64,000 bases of DNA. It comes from Polaromonas sp. Lineage in GTDB: Bacteria > Pseudomonadota > Gammaproteobacteria > Burkholderiales > Burkholderiaceae_C. Below are positions 1-9,145 of the stretch, piece after piece (position 1 is the first letter of the stretch; every line of letters begins with the position of its first letter). The stretch is from positions 1 through 64,000 of the forward strand of contig NZ_JABBPC010000009.1 in the NCBI RefSeq assembly GCF_012927485.1. The letters run 5' to 3'. Both the position numbers and the translations under genes were made by a program. The notes below the pieces were generated by a model. The model was not told the DNA's origin. It saw only the letters and a program-made list of their open reading frames with translations, and ran no database searches.

Positions 1-351
1 GACGAGGCCGATGTGTCGCGCATCGTCGCGCAGACCCCCGAGGGATCGTACGGCCTGTTGCCGCACCGGCTCGACTGCGTCGCGGCGCTGGCGCCGGGCA
101 TCCTGATCTACGAGAACGCGGGCGGCCACGAGGTCTGCCTCGCTGTGGATGAAGGCGTGATGGTCGAGACCGGGGCGCAGGTGCTCGTGTCCGTACGGCG
201 CGCCACGCCCGGCAAGGACCTGGGCCAGCTGCTGGACGCAGTGACGCAGCAGTTCCTGGCCCAGGACGCGCAGGACCGCAGCCTGCGCTCGGTGCTGGAC
301 CAGCTCGAGAGCGGCTTCCGGCACCGCTTCGCGGGGTTCCAGTATGAATGA
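1..351 (+). CDS. N-type F1F0 ATPase epsilon subunit (5' truncated by window edge)
   Basis: Open from base 1 (DEADVSRIVAQTPEGSYGLLPHRLDCVAALAPGIL...); F1 epsilon N-domain-like; followed by overlapping atpQ/atpR-like ORFs as in N-ATPase operons. Confidence 0.8.
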   Translation, partial: DEADVSRIVAQTPEGSYGLLPHRLDCVAALAPGILIYENAGGHEVCLAVDEGVMVETGAQVLVSVRRATPGKDLGQLLDAVTQQFLAQDAQDRSLRSVLDQLESGFRHRFAGFQYE

Positions 352-667
352 GAACCGCACGGATGGCCCCAGCCTGGCCGACCAGGTCGGCGTCAAGGCG
401 CAGCGCAAGCTCAAGGCGCGTCGCGACGGAACGCCTGGCGTGTGGCTCGGCCTCGGGACAATGGGCATCATCGGCTGGTCGGTCGCGGTGCCTACGCTGC
501 TGGGCGCGGCTCTGGGCCTGTGGCTGGACCGCCACCATCCGGGCACCCATTCGTGGACGCTGGCGCTGCTAGTGGCGTGCCTGACCCTGGGCTGCCTGAA
601 CGCGTGGCACTGGGTCGCACGCGAAGACCGGGCCATGCGCGACGACCGCGAGGACGGCGATGCCTGA
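344..667 (+). CDS. N-ATPase AtpQ/AtpI-like membrane protein
   Basis: 107 aa, two hydrophobic segments (GLGTMGIIGWSVAVPTLLGAALGLWLD), overlaps the epsilon gene, operon position. Confidence 0.7.
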   Translation: MNENRTDGPSLADQVGVKAQRKLKARRDGTPGVWLGLGTMGIIGWSVAVPTLLGAALGLWLDRHHPGTHSWTLALLVACLTLGCLNAWHWVAREDRAMRDDREDGDA

Positions 668-923
668 CACGCTACCCGCACTGATGCCGTCGCTGCTGGC
701 CGTCCTGGCCGGCGCAGCGATCGGCGCCGTGTTCTACGGTGGCCTCTGGTGGACGGTGCGCCGTGCGGCGAAGTTTCGCCGGCCGGGCCTGGCCGTGCTG
801 TCCGTGGTGTTGCAGCCGCCGCGCACCGAAGAGCGACTGCGCAAAAACCCGCTCGGAATTTATATCAACGGCCTGTCCTGGAGCCGTGAACTCGACGCGA
901 CCGAAGGAGTGAAGAAACCATGA
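660..923 (+). pseudogene. Chimeric ORF: N-ATPase AtpR N-terminus fused in frame to TrbF C-terminus
   Basis: N-term LLAVLAGAAIGAVFYGGLWWTVRR is AtpR-like; C-term PPRTEERLRKNPLGIYINGLSWSREL is the TrbF/VirB8 C-terminal signature; junction about 785-815. Confidence 0.7.
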
Positions 924-1780
924 AAACCCAAATCCGCATTGTCGCTTTGCCGCTGATCCTGAGTGTCAACTTGGCATCCGTCACCTGCTGCGCCACGCAT
1001 GGACAGCCGCCACCTGACTTCACGCTGGATGATTCTGTCGCGGCACACGCGTTAGCCGAACCGCCCAAACCCATTGAGGTGGTCGAAGTGCCGAAACTGC
1101 TGCCGCTGCCCAAGCAGTTGAAGTCCTTGCGGAACGCACCCGAGGACAAAACGGTGGCTGAATCACTCGACGAGAAAACTCGTGTGGCGCGCGCCAATGC
1201 CAAAGCCACTGTGCGCTGGATCGTCGGCGACACGACCAGCGGTGCGGGCACCAACCAGCGTGTGAATATTCTCGTGAAACCAACGCGCATCGGGCTGAAG
1301 ACGAACCTGGTCATCACCACCAATCGCCGCACCTACCTGCTCGAACTGTCTTCGACGCCGCAGGCATGGATGGCGTCCGCATCGTGGGACTATCCGAAAG
1401 ACCGCCTGCTGGCCTTGCAAAAGCAAGCGCAGCAAGCTCAGACGGCTGCGCCGGTGGACTCCGGCTTGTCGCTGGAGCAGATCAAGTTCCGCTACGCGAT
1501 TTCCGGCGACAGCCCACCGTGGAAGCCGCTGCGCGCCTTCGACGACGGCAAGCGGGTTTACATCCAGTTCCCCGCTGGCATCGCGCAAGGCGAGTTGCCG
1601 CCGCTGTTCGTGATCGGAGCGCAGGGCGATGGCCAGCTCGTGAACTACCGCTTCCGCTCGCCGTACTATGTGGTGGATCGGTTGTTCGGTGCGGCCGAGT
1701 TGCGGCTGGGTGCGGATAAGGCTGTCGTGGTTCGCATCGAGCGCACCGATGGCGTGGGCAGTCCGGCACGGAGGCATTGA
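920..1780 (+). CDS. trbG: P-type conjugative transfer protein TrbG (VirB9-like)
   Basis: 286 aa with KTNLVITTNRRTYLLELSS and IKFRYAISGDSPPWKPLRAFDDGKRVYIQFP motifs. Confidence 0.9.
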   Translation: MKTQIRIVALPLILSVNLASVTCCATHGQPPPDFTLDDSVAAHALAEPPKPIEVVEVPKLLPLPKQLKSLRNAPEDKTVAESLDEKTRVARANAKATVRWIVGDTTSGAGTNQRVNILVKPTRIGLKTNLVITTNRRTYLLELSSTPQAWMASASWDYPKDRLLALQKQAQQAQTAAPVDSGLSLEQIKFRYAISGDSPPWKPLRAFDDGKRVYIQFPAGIAQGELPPLFVIGAQGDGQLVNYRFRSPYYVVDRLFGAAELRLGADKAVVVRIERTDGVGSPARRH

Positions 1781-1782
1781 GC

Positions 1783-3043
1783 ATGAGCACGTCCGCCACG
1801 CCGCAGATACCACCAATTGGGCCGAATAAGGCAGACCCGGACACATTGGCTCTGCGCGCTTCGCCGCGCCCGGTCACGCGACTGAACCGACGCATGCTGG
1901 CCGTCCTTGCGGGAACGCTGGGTGCTGTCGTGTTGGGTGGCACGCTATGGTCGCTGCAATCGCACAAGCGCGAGCGCAACGCTGCCGCCGAGCTGTACAA
2001 CGTGGATCGCGTCTCTCGTGCCGAGAGTCTCGACCAGTTGCCCAAGGACTATTCCAAGGTGCCGTCGGCTGCCAAGCCGGTACCCGTTTTGGGCGAGCTA
2101 TTGCCGGGCGACTTGGGTCCGGCCATCGTGGCGCAGCGTAATGCGGGAGCGCCCGCACAGACTGGGCGCATTGCACAGTCGGGTGATGCCGAGGAGGCAG
2201 CACGCTCAGCGGTTTTCTTTCGCAGCGGTGCGGTGAAGGCAGCACCGTCGCCCACTGCGAGTACGGCCATGCCCGAGCCGGTATCGGGCAACCAGCCGTT
2301 GAATCCGATGGCATCGGCGTCGGCACAGCCTGCTGACCCAACGGCGGTACAGAACCGACGGGATCAGAAACAAGCCTTCGTCGCCACTGGCGGCGACACC
2401 GCCACCCGCAATCCGCAATCCGGCCAGCCTGCAACTACCAGTCTCGCCCTACCAAGTGATGGCGGGCACCATCATTCCGGCAGCGCTGGTAACGGGCATC
2501 AACTCCGACTTGACCGGACAGGTCATCGCCAACGTCACCGAGGCGGTCTACGACACGGCCACCGGTCGCTTCCTGCTGATTCCGCAGGGGTCGCGCCCGA
2601 TCGGCCGCTACGACAGCCAGGTGTCATTCGGTCAGCGGCGCGTATTACTTGTGTGGACGCGGCTGATCCTGCCCGACACGTCGTCCATTTCGCTCGACCG
2701 CCTGCCCGGCATTGACCCGGCCGGCTATGCCGGGCTGGAGGATGGCGTCGATTGGCATTGGGATCGCATCCTCGCCGGTGCTGCGTTGTCCACGCTGCTC
2801 GGCGTGGGCGCCGAGCTGGCTGCGCCTGATCGTGGCGGCAGCGACGGCAAGGTCGTCATCGCCACGCGCCAGAGCGCGCAGGACACCGTGAACCAGGTCG
2901 GTCAGGAGATCACCAAGCGCAACGTGAGCATCCAGCCGACGCTGCCCATCCGGCCCGGTTTCCCGATGCGGGTCATGGTGAACAAGGATCTGGTCCTGCG
3001 GCCGTACCATCCGCTGTTCTTCCAGAGGGGATCGTCGCAATGA
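1783..3043 (+). pseudogene. trbI: TrbI (VirB10-like), frameshifted
   Basis: N-part in the frame of ORF 1777..2715 (PVTRLNRRMLAVLAG...); C-part in the frame of ORF 2456..3043 (LQLPVSPYQVMAGTIIPAALVTGINSDL...DLVLRPYHPLFFQRG); frame switch about 2395-2430. Confidence 0.8.
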
Positions 3044-3306
3044 GCCAGTCTGCCGGCAAGCTGCGGCTGGGGCCGCTGCCCAAGGTCGCGAACGTCAAAG
3101 TCACCATCGCGCTCACCACGACGTTGAAGGCCGATTTGGAACGCTATGCCGCGTTGCATGCGCAGACCTACGGCGAGCCGATTGATGCCACCACGCTGAT
3201 CCCGCACATGCTCGAAGCGTTCATGGCGCGGGATCGAGGATTCAAGCGAGCAGCGCGACCGCGCACCGTCGCCACGCAGCGAAATGAAAAAGCCGTCCCT
3301 GATTGA
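3040..3306 (+). CDS. DUF2274-like protein downstream of trbI
   Basis: 88 aa KLRLGPLPKVANVKVTIALTTTLKADLERYAALHAQTYGEPIDATTLIPHMLEAFMARDRGF; last codons lie in the flanking tRNA terminator. Confidence 0.75.
   Translation: MSQSAGKLRLGPLPKVANVKVTIALTTTLKADLERYAALHAQTYGEPIDATTLIPHMLEAFMARDRGFKRAARPRTVATQRNEKAVPD
3284..3291 (-). other. Candidate Tn4371-family ICE attachment sequence (TTTTTCAT)
   Basis: atgaaaaa on +, TTTTTCAT on -; 8-mer reported for Tn4371-like ICE att sites; sits at the trb/tRNA boundary. Confidence 0.5.
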
Positions 3307-3318
3307 ACAAGGACGGCT
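3286..3318 (-). terminator. Rho-independent terminator of the tRNA operon
   Basis: Minus strand AGCCGTCC-TTGTTCAATCAG-GGACGGCTTTTT. Confidence 0.8.
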
Positions 3319-3326
3319 CTCCAAAT

Positions 3327-3647
3327 TGGTGCCCGAGGCCGGAATCGAACCGGCACGACCATTTCGAGTCGAGGGATTTTCTTACCACTTCGACTTTCGC
3401 CGCCAGCGTAACCGCTGTTCGTGGTCTGGAGCACGCCTTCACCATAGTCTTGCGACCGTAGGTGCCCGCCGTCTGCTCTCTACACCTTCCATCGAACCTT
3501 TCGGATCGAGGCTTGGCTCGGCGTTGGCTCGGATGCTTGCAGCATCCAGGGCTTTCGCCGAATTTGACGGGCTTCACCTCCGAGGTTTCCCCTGGAGGGC
3601 TCAAATTGCTTTAAGTCCCTTGTGTCTACCGATTTCACCACTCGGGC
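3327..3647 (-). tRNA. tRNA-Leu(UAA), intron-containing
   Basis: Exon 1 (3613..3647) GCCCGAGTGGTGAAATCGGTAGACACAAGGGACTT; exon 2 (3327..3380) AAAATCCCTCGACTCGAAATGGTCGTGCCGGTTCGATTCCGGCCTCGGGCACCA; acceptor and anticodon stems pair; encoded CCA. Confidence 0.95.
3381..3612 (-). ncRNA. Group I intron (IC3-like) in the tRNA-Leu(UAA) anticodon
   Basis: 232 nt between U34 and A35, ends in G; P1 with U-G wobble at the splice site (CUU/GAG); GAAA tetraloops; core resembles the Azoarcus tRNA-Ile intron (GTCAAATTCGGCGAAA, CAACGCCGAGCCAAGC, GAAGGTGTAGAGA.CAGACGGC, CTATGGTGAAGGC). Confidence 0.95.
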
Positions 3648-4146
3648 TAGCTTGGTTCGTTACCGAACCGATGTTTCGCCTAGCTACGCTAGGCTTGTTC
3701 CAACTGTACCTCTCTACTGACCCCTACATGACACCTAGAAGCCGGAGGGCTGTTGGTGCCATTTGCACTAAAGCCCGGGAAACCCGCGCCATTTCAAGCT
3801 CTGCGCCGACATCCCCGATGAGAAAAAGACTTAACAAAGGAGATTTTAAGTCCCATGCGGCTACCATTACGCCACTCCCGCCACAAGAAAACGTTCACGA
3901 TGAACTGCATCTCTTTTCTGGTTCCAGCTAAACCCTATACATTTAATAATTAAGCTTATTTCCGTGAAAAATGCAGGAAAGGGAAGATTCTAGTCCCGCA
4001 TAACATGACTTAACTTGTTGAGTTTTTTGCCAGTGCGTTTAAATACGGAGCAATTCGGATTTGCTGTTCATGCCCAGTTCACTACGCCGGAAAAAGATGC
4101 GGGTGAACATAAAATTCAGTATGGCAGGCTACGGGCGTCGACTTAA

Positions 4147-4220
4147 TGGAGGCGCGGCCCAGAGTCGAACTGGGCTAGCCGGATTTGCAATCCGGTACAT
4201 AACCGCTTTGTTACCGCGCC
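4147..4220 (-). tRNA. tRNA-Cys(GCA)
   Basis: Minus strand GGCGCGGTAACAAAGCGGTTATGTACCGGATTGCAAATCCGG...GTTCGACTC...CCA. Confidence 0.95.
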
Positions 4221-4267
4221 CTATTCTTTCTGCTTTGGCAAAGCCAATAAATTTACCAACTACTCCA

Positions 4268-4302
4268 ACAAAAAAGGGCAGCATTTTAAGTGCTGCCCTT
4301 TG
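4268..4302 (-). terminator. Hairpin/terminator between tRNA-Gly and tRNA-Cys
   Basis: AAAGGGCAGCA-CTTAAAA-TGCTGCCCTTTTTT on minus strand. Confidence 0.6.
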
Positions 4303-4305
4303 AAC

Positions 4306-4381
4306 TGGAGCGGGAGAAGAGTCTCGAACTCTCGACCTCAACCTTGGCAAGGTTGCGCTCTACCAACTGAGCTACTCCCGC
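4306..4381 (-). tRNA. tRNA-Gly(GCC)
   Basis: Minus strand GCGGGAGTAGCTCAGTTGGTAGAGCGCAACCTTGCCAAGGTTGAGG...CCA. Confidence 0.95.
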
Positions 4382-4444
4382 GATGACATGGTCAAATTAT
4401 AACGTAATTTTTAAGCTTTCCGAGGGCCGCTTAAAGAGTTTCAT

Positions 4445-6892
4445 TCAATGTTTTACGGGTCCCGCTGCTTCGCCGGGAACAGCAACTCCGGCAGGCGAAG
4501 CGACACCAGCAGCAGAGGCAACTATGACCTCTTCATCGGTCAGCGGAATAGGTTGGCGCTCAAGCGCCACCTGCAACACCTGGTCTATCCATTTCACTGG
4601 CACGATCTTCAGACCGGTCTTCACATTGTCAGGAATCTCTTGCAGATCTTTGGCGTTCTCCTCAGGGATCAGCACCGTCTTGATTCCACCACGCAAAGCA
4701 GCCAGTAACTTTTCCTTCAAACCACCGATGGCGGTCACCTCGCCACGAAGAGTAATCTCCCCGGTCATGGCAACATCGCCGCGGACAGGAATGCCTGTCA
4801 GTGCGGAGACAAACGCAGTCGTCATGGCGGCGCCGGCGCTCGGCCCATCTTTGGGCGTCGCACCATCCGGCACGTGAATATGGATGTCCCGTTTTTCAAA
4901 CATCTCATCCTTGATGCCTAAAAGTTTTGCGCGACTGCGAACCACCGTACGGGCGGCCTCGACGGATTCCTTCATGACATCGCCGAGCGATCCGGTACGG
5001 GTAATCACACCTTTACCAGGCATGACCGCCGCCTCAATCGTCAGCAAATCGCCGCCAACTTCGGTCCATGCCAGCCCGACCACCTGGCCCACCTGGTTTT
5101 GCTGCTCTGCACGGCCATAACTAAATTTTTGAACACCCAGAAAATCGTTAAGGTTGTCCGCTGTAACAACCACCTTGGGCTCCATTTTCTTGAGTTGAAT
5201 ACCTTTGACCACCTTGCGGCAAATTTTGGAGAGTTCCCGCTCGAGAGAGCGTACGCCCGCTTCACGCGTGTAATAACGCACGATGTCACGCACCGCCGAC
5301 TCGGAAACATCCAGTTCGTTTTCCTTGACGCCATTGTTCTTCAACTGCTTGGGCAAAAGGTAACGCATGGCAATGCTGGTTTTTTCGTCTTCCGTATAGC
5401 CTGAAAGTCGAATAACCTCCATGCGGTCCAGCAGCGCAGAGGGAATATTCATCGAATTCGAAGTTGCCACAAACATCACATCGCTCAGGTCGAAATCGAC
5501 TTCAACGTAATGATCACCGAAGGTGTGGTTCTGTTCAGGGTCCAGCACTTCCAGCAAGGCGCTGGAAGGGTCTCCGCGGAAGTCCGTTCCCAGCTTGTCG
5601 ATTTCGTCCAGCAGAAACAGCGGATTGCGCGTTCCTGCCTTCGCCAGACTTTGCAGCACCTTGCCGGGTAAGGCGCCAATGTAGGTGCGGCGATGACCGC
5701 GAATTTCTGCCTCATCTCGCATACCGCCCAAAGCCATGCGCACATACTTGCGCCCTGTGGCGTTGGCAATGGACTGTCCAAGCGAGGTTTTACCAACGCC
5801 CGGTGGGCCTACCAGGCAAAGAATAGGCGCTTTAAGTTTATCGACGCGTTGCTGCACCGCAAGATATTCAACAATGCGATCTTTGACTTTTTCAAGGCCA
5901 TAGTGGTCTTCATTAAGCACCTTCTCTGCATTGACCAGATCATGCTTGATCTTGGTTTTTTTGCTCCATGGCAAGCTGGTTAAGACATCTAAATACGTGC
6001 GCACCACCGTCGCCTCAGCAGACATGGGCGACATGAGCTTGAGTTTTTTAAGCTCGCTCTCGGCTTTTTTGCGCGCCTCCTGCGGCATTTTGGCCGCCTT
6101 GATCTTCTTTTCAATCTCTTCGATGTCGGCGCCATCTTCGCCCTCACCGAGTTCTTTCTGGATCGCTTTTACCTGCTCATTCAGGTAAAAGTCGCGCTGG
6201 TTCTTTTCCATCTGGCGCTTGACACGACCACGAATTTTTTTGTCAACATTAAGGATGTCGACCTCACGCTCAAGCTTCTCATAAAGATTTTCTAGACGCG
6301 CTTTGACATTGTCGAGATCGAGAATCACTTGCTTGGCATCGAGTTTGAGAGGCAAGTGAGCCGCAATCGTATCGGCCAAACGGCCCGCATCGTCAATGCT
6401 TGAGATTGACGTCAGGATTTCTGGAGGAATCTTTTTATTCAGTTTGACATAGTGATCAAACTGCTGCATCACGGCGCGGCGCAGGGCCTCGATTTCACTT
6501 CCCTTGTCGCCGGCGACCGCGGCTGCCGGTTCAACAGGCGTGACGCTGGCCGTAAAGTGCTGCTCGCCTTCTTCAATTTTGTTGACCTTGGCGCGCTGTT
6601 GCCCCTCGACCAGGACTTTGACCGTACCGTCTGGCAACTTGAGTAGCTGCAGGATAGTGGCAACACAGCCCACCTCGAACATATCCTCCACCGAAGGCTC
6701 ATCCTTGGCTGCAGTTTTTTGGGCCACCAGCATGATGCGTCGTTCGGCTTCCATGGCCGATTCCAGCGCCTTGATACTCTTGGGACGACCCACGAAAAGA
6801 GGAATCACCATGTGCGGGAACACCACCACATCGCGCAAAGGCAACAGCGGCAGATCGAGCGGGGCGGAAGGTAAGAAAGTTTGTCCGGACAT
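4445..6892 (-). CDS. lon: ATP-dependent protease Lon
   Basis: 815 aa; GPPGVGKTSLGQSIA Walker A; DGPSAGAAM catalytic Ser region. Confidence 0.98.
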   Translation of the reverse strand: MSGQTFLPSAPLDLPLLPLRDVVVFPHMVIPLFVGRPKSIKALESAMEAERRIMLVAQKTAAKDEPSVEDMFEVGCVATILQLLKLPDGTVKVLVEGQQRAKVNKIEEGEQHFTASVTPVEPAAAVAGDKGSEIEALRRAVMQQFDHYVKLNKKIPPEILTSISSIDDAGRLADTIAAHLPLKLDAKQVILDLDNVKARLENLYEKLEREVDILNVDKKIRGRVKRQMEKNQRDFYLNEQVKAIQKELGEGEDGADIEEIEKKIKAAKMPQEARKKAESELKKLKLMSPMSAEATVVRTYLDVLTSLPWSKKTKIKHDLVNAEKVLNEDHYGLEKVKDRIVEYLAVQQRVDKLKAPILCLVGPPGVGKTSLGQSIANATGRKYVRMALGGMRDEAEIRGHRRTYIGALPGKVLQSLAKAGTRNPLFLLDEIDKLGTDFRGDPSSALLEVLDPEQNHTFGDHYVEVDFDLSDVMFVATSNSMNIPSALLDRMEVIRLSGYTEDEKTSIAMRYLLPKQLKNNGVKENELDVSESAVRDIVRYYTREAGVRSLERELSKICRKVVKGIQLKKMEPKVVVTADNLNDFLGVQKFSYGRAEQQNQVGQVVGLAWTEVGGDLLTIEAAVMPGKGVITRTGSLGDVMKESVEAARTVVRSRAKLLGIKDEMFEKRDIHIHVPDGATPKDGPSAGAAMTTAFVSALTGIPVRGDVAMTGEITLRGEVTAIGGLKEKLLAALRGGIKTVLIPEENAKDLQEIPDNVKTGLKIVPVKWIDQVLQVALERQPIPLTDEEVIVASAAGVASPAGVAVPGEAAGPVKH

Positions 6893-7009
6893 ATAACCCT
6901 TAAACGTAATACGCTCAGACCTTTTTCGCGGTCTGGCGGAACTCAGTCAATTCAGAAGTGGGGCGAAGGGCCCGCTTTTCAAGCGTTCCCGCCTAGCCCT
7001 TTCTCACGT

Positions 7010-8275
7010 TCAGGCTTTCTTTGCAGTTTCGCGATAGACCAGCAGCGGCGCCTTGTTTTCATCGATCGTCGATTCATCGACAACCACTTTGTCTACATTA
7101 CTGGTATTCGGCAAGTCAAACATGGTGTCGATCAAGGATTGTTCCAAAATGGAGCGCAAGCCACGCGCACCCGTTTTACGTGCCAAGGCTTTTCGGGCAA
7201 TGGCTTTCAAGGCGGAAGGCCGAATCTCCAAATCCACACCTTCCATCGAGAGCAGTTTGCTGAACTGCTTGACCACGGCATTTTTCGGTTCAGTCAGAAT
7301 TCGCACCAGCGCATCTTCACTGAGTTCGGCCAATGTAGCAATCACCGGCATACGGCCCACCAACTCTGGTATCAGTCCGAACTTGATGAGATCTTCTGGC
7401 TCGACCTCTTTGAACGCATCAGTCAGAGTACGTGTCTTTTTGCTTTTGACGGTGGCGCCAAAACCAATACCGGAAGCCTCGGTTCGATTTTCGATAACCT
7501 TTTCCAACCCCGAGAAAGCGCCTCCGCAAATAAACAGGATGTTGGTGGTATCCACCTGCAAGAAATCCTGGTTAGGGTGCTTGCGCCCGCCTTGTGGTGG
7601 CACCGATGCCATCGTGCCTTCGATCAGCTTGAGCAGCGCCTGCTGTACCCCTTCGCCTGAAACGTCACGGGTAATGGAAGGGTTGTCGGATTTACGGGAA
7701 ATCTTGTCGATCTCGTCGATATACACAATACCTTGCTGTGCGCGATCAACTTCGTAATTACAACTCTGCAACAATTTTTGGATGATATTTTCCACGTCCT
7801 CACCCACATATCCCGCTTCGGTCAACGTAGTGGCGTCGGCCATGACGAAGGGGACGTTAAGTGTGCGCGCCAGCGTTTGAGCCAGCAAAGTCTTACCTGA
7901 GCCGGTCGGTCCAATCAGCAAAATATTGCTTTTGGTCAGCTCCACATCATCTTTTTTGGCGATTTCCTTGTGGCGCAGGCGTTTGTAGTGGTTGTACACG
8001 GCAACCGCCAGCGTCCGCTTTGCCGGGTCCTGTCCAATCACGTACCCATCCAGCGTCGCCTTGATTTCTGCGGGCGTCGGCAACTCACTGCGCGTCTCGC
8101 GCACATCACCTCCAGCCGGCAGTTCGTCACGGATGATCTCGTTGCAAAGATCTATACATTCATCGCAGACAAAAACCGACGGGCCAGCGATCAGTTTCTT
8201 TACTTCGTGCTGGCTCTTACCGCAGAAGGAGCAGTAGAGAGTTTTTTCGCTGGAGGAGCCTTTTTTCTCGGCCAT
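7010..8275 (-). CDS. clpX: ClpX ATPase subunit
   Basis: Zn finger [30 protein letters not shown]; start chosen at [12 protein letters not shown]. Confidence 0.98.
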   Translation of the reverse strand: MAEKKGSSSEKTLYCSFCGKSQHEVKKLIAGPSVFVCDECIDLCNEIIRDELPAGGDVRETRSELPTPAEIKATLDGYVIGQDPAKRTLAVAVYNHYKRLRHKEIAKKDDVELTKSNILLIGPTGSGKTLLAQTLARTLNVPFVMADATTLTEAGYVGEDVENIIQKLLQSCNYEVDRAQQGIVYIDEIDKISRKSDNPSITRDVSGEGVQQALLKLIEGTMASVPPQGGRKHPNQDFLQVDTTNILFICGGAFSGLEKVIENRTEASGIGFGATVKSKKTRTLTDAFKEVEPEDLIKFGLIPELVGRMPVIATLAELSEDALVRILTEPKNAVVKQFSKLLSMEGVDLEIRPSALKAIARKALARKTGARGLRSILEQSLIDTMFDLPNTSNVDKVVVDESTIDENKAPLLVYRETAKKA

Positions 8276-8328
8276 TGGTGGGATGCCTTTAACGTGACTT
8301 GGGAAACTATTGGCTAATGATAACCAAT

Positions 8329-8361
8329 AAAAAAACGGCGTTTCTGTTGCCAAAAACGCCG
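8329..8361 (-). terminator. Terminator between clpP and clpX
   Basis: Minus strand CGGCGTTTTTGGCAACAGAAACGCCGTTTTTTT. Confidence 0.7.
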
Positions 8362-8397
8362 CTGTTGCAGTGCAACTTCAGACTATTTCGCTCTCAA

Positions 8398-9054
8398 TCA
8401 GGCACGCTTGGAGATAACCTGGTCCACCAGGCCGTATTCTTTAGCATCCTCTGCAAACATGAAATAGTCGCGTTCCGTGTCGCGTTCAATTTTTTCAATG
8501 GTTTGCCCTGTGTTGGCTGCCAGAATGCGATTGAGTTGGTCCCGCGTTTTCAGAATGTCACGGGCATGAATTTCAATGTCCGATGCCTGCCCTTGTGCGC
8601 CGCCCGAGGGCTGGTGAATCATCACGCGCGAATTAGGCAAAGTAAACCGCTTACCCTTGGCGCCGGCTGACAATAAAAACGCGCCCATGCTGGCTGCCAT
8701 CCCCACGCACAGGGTAGATACATCCGGCTTGATGAATTGCATGGTGTCGTAAATCGCCATGCCAGCCGTCACAGAGCCGCCAGGCGAGTTGATGTAGAAA
8801 GAAATATCCTTGTCAGGATTTTCGCTTTCCAAGAACAGCAGCTGGGCCACCACCAGATTCGCCGTCTGATCATTGACGGGGCCGACCAGAAAAATGACGC
8901 GCTCCTTCAGCAGGCGCGAATAAATATCGTATGACCGCTCACCCCGGCCGGATTGCTCAATCACCATCGGCACCATGCCCAGGCCTTGCGTTTCCTGGGA
9001 AACGGATGGTGAGTGACCGTAGGCACCCTCGTATAAACTGTTTCGAATCATCAT
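8398..9054 (-). CDS. clpP: ClpP protease subunit
   Basis: [13 protein letters not shown]...[19 protein letters not shown]...[12 protein letters not shown]. Confidence 0.97.
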   Translation of the reverse strand: MMIRNSLYEGAYGHSPSVSQETQGLGMVPMVIEQSGRGERSYDIYSRLLKERVIFLVGPVNDQTANLVVAQLLFLESENPDKDISFYINSPGGSVTAGMAIYDTMQFIKPDVSTLCVGMAASMGAFLLSAGAKGKRFTLPNSRVMIHQPSGGAQGQASDIEIHARDILKTRDQLNRILAANTGQTIEKIERDTERDYFMFAEDAKEYGLVDQVISKRA

Positions 9055-9145
9055 GTTTTCTCCAGAGATGTATGTACTGTACCGAACATGAATTGGGGTC
9101 TGTAGCGCAAAGCACAAGCCCCCAAGCCGGGAGGAACTAGCCTCG

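Noticed and set aside
1163-1846. Long minus-strand ORF antisense to trbG/trbI
   Set aside because: High-GC shadow ORF; sense strand has clear TrbG similarity
3284-3931. 215-aa plus-strand ORF
   Set aside because: It overlaps tRNA-Leu exons and the group I intron antisense; no protein-like character
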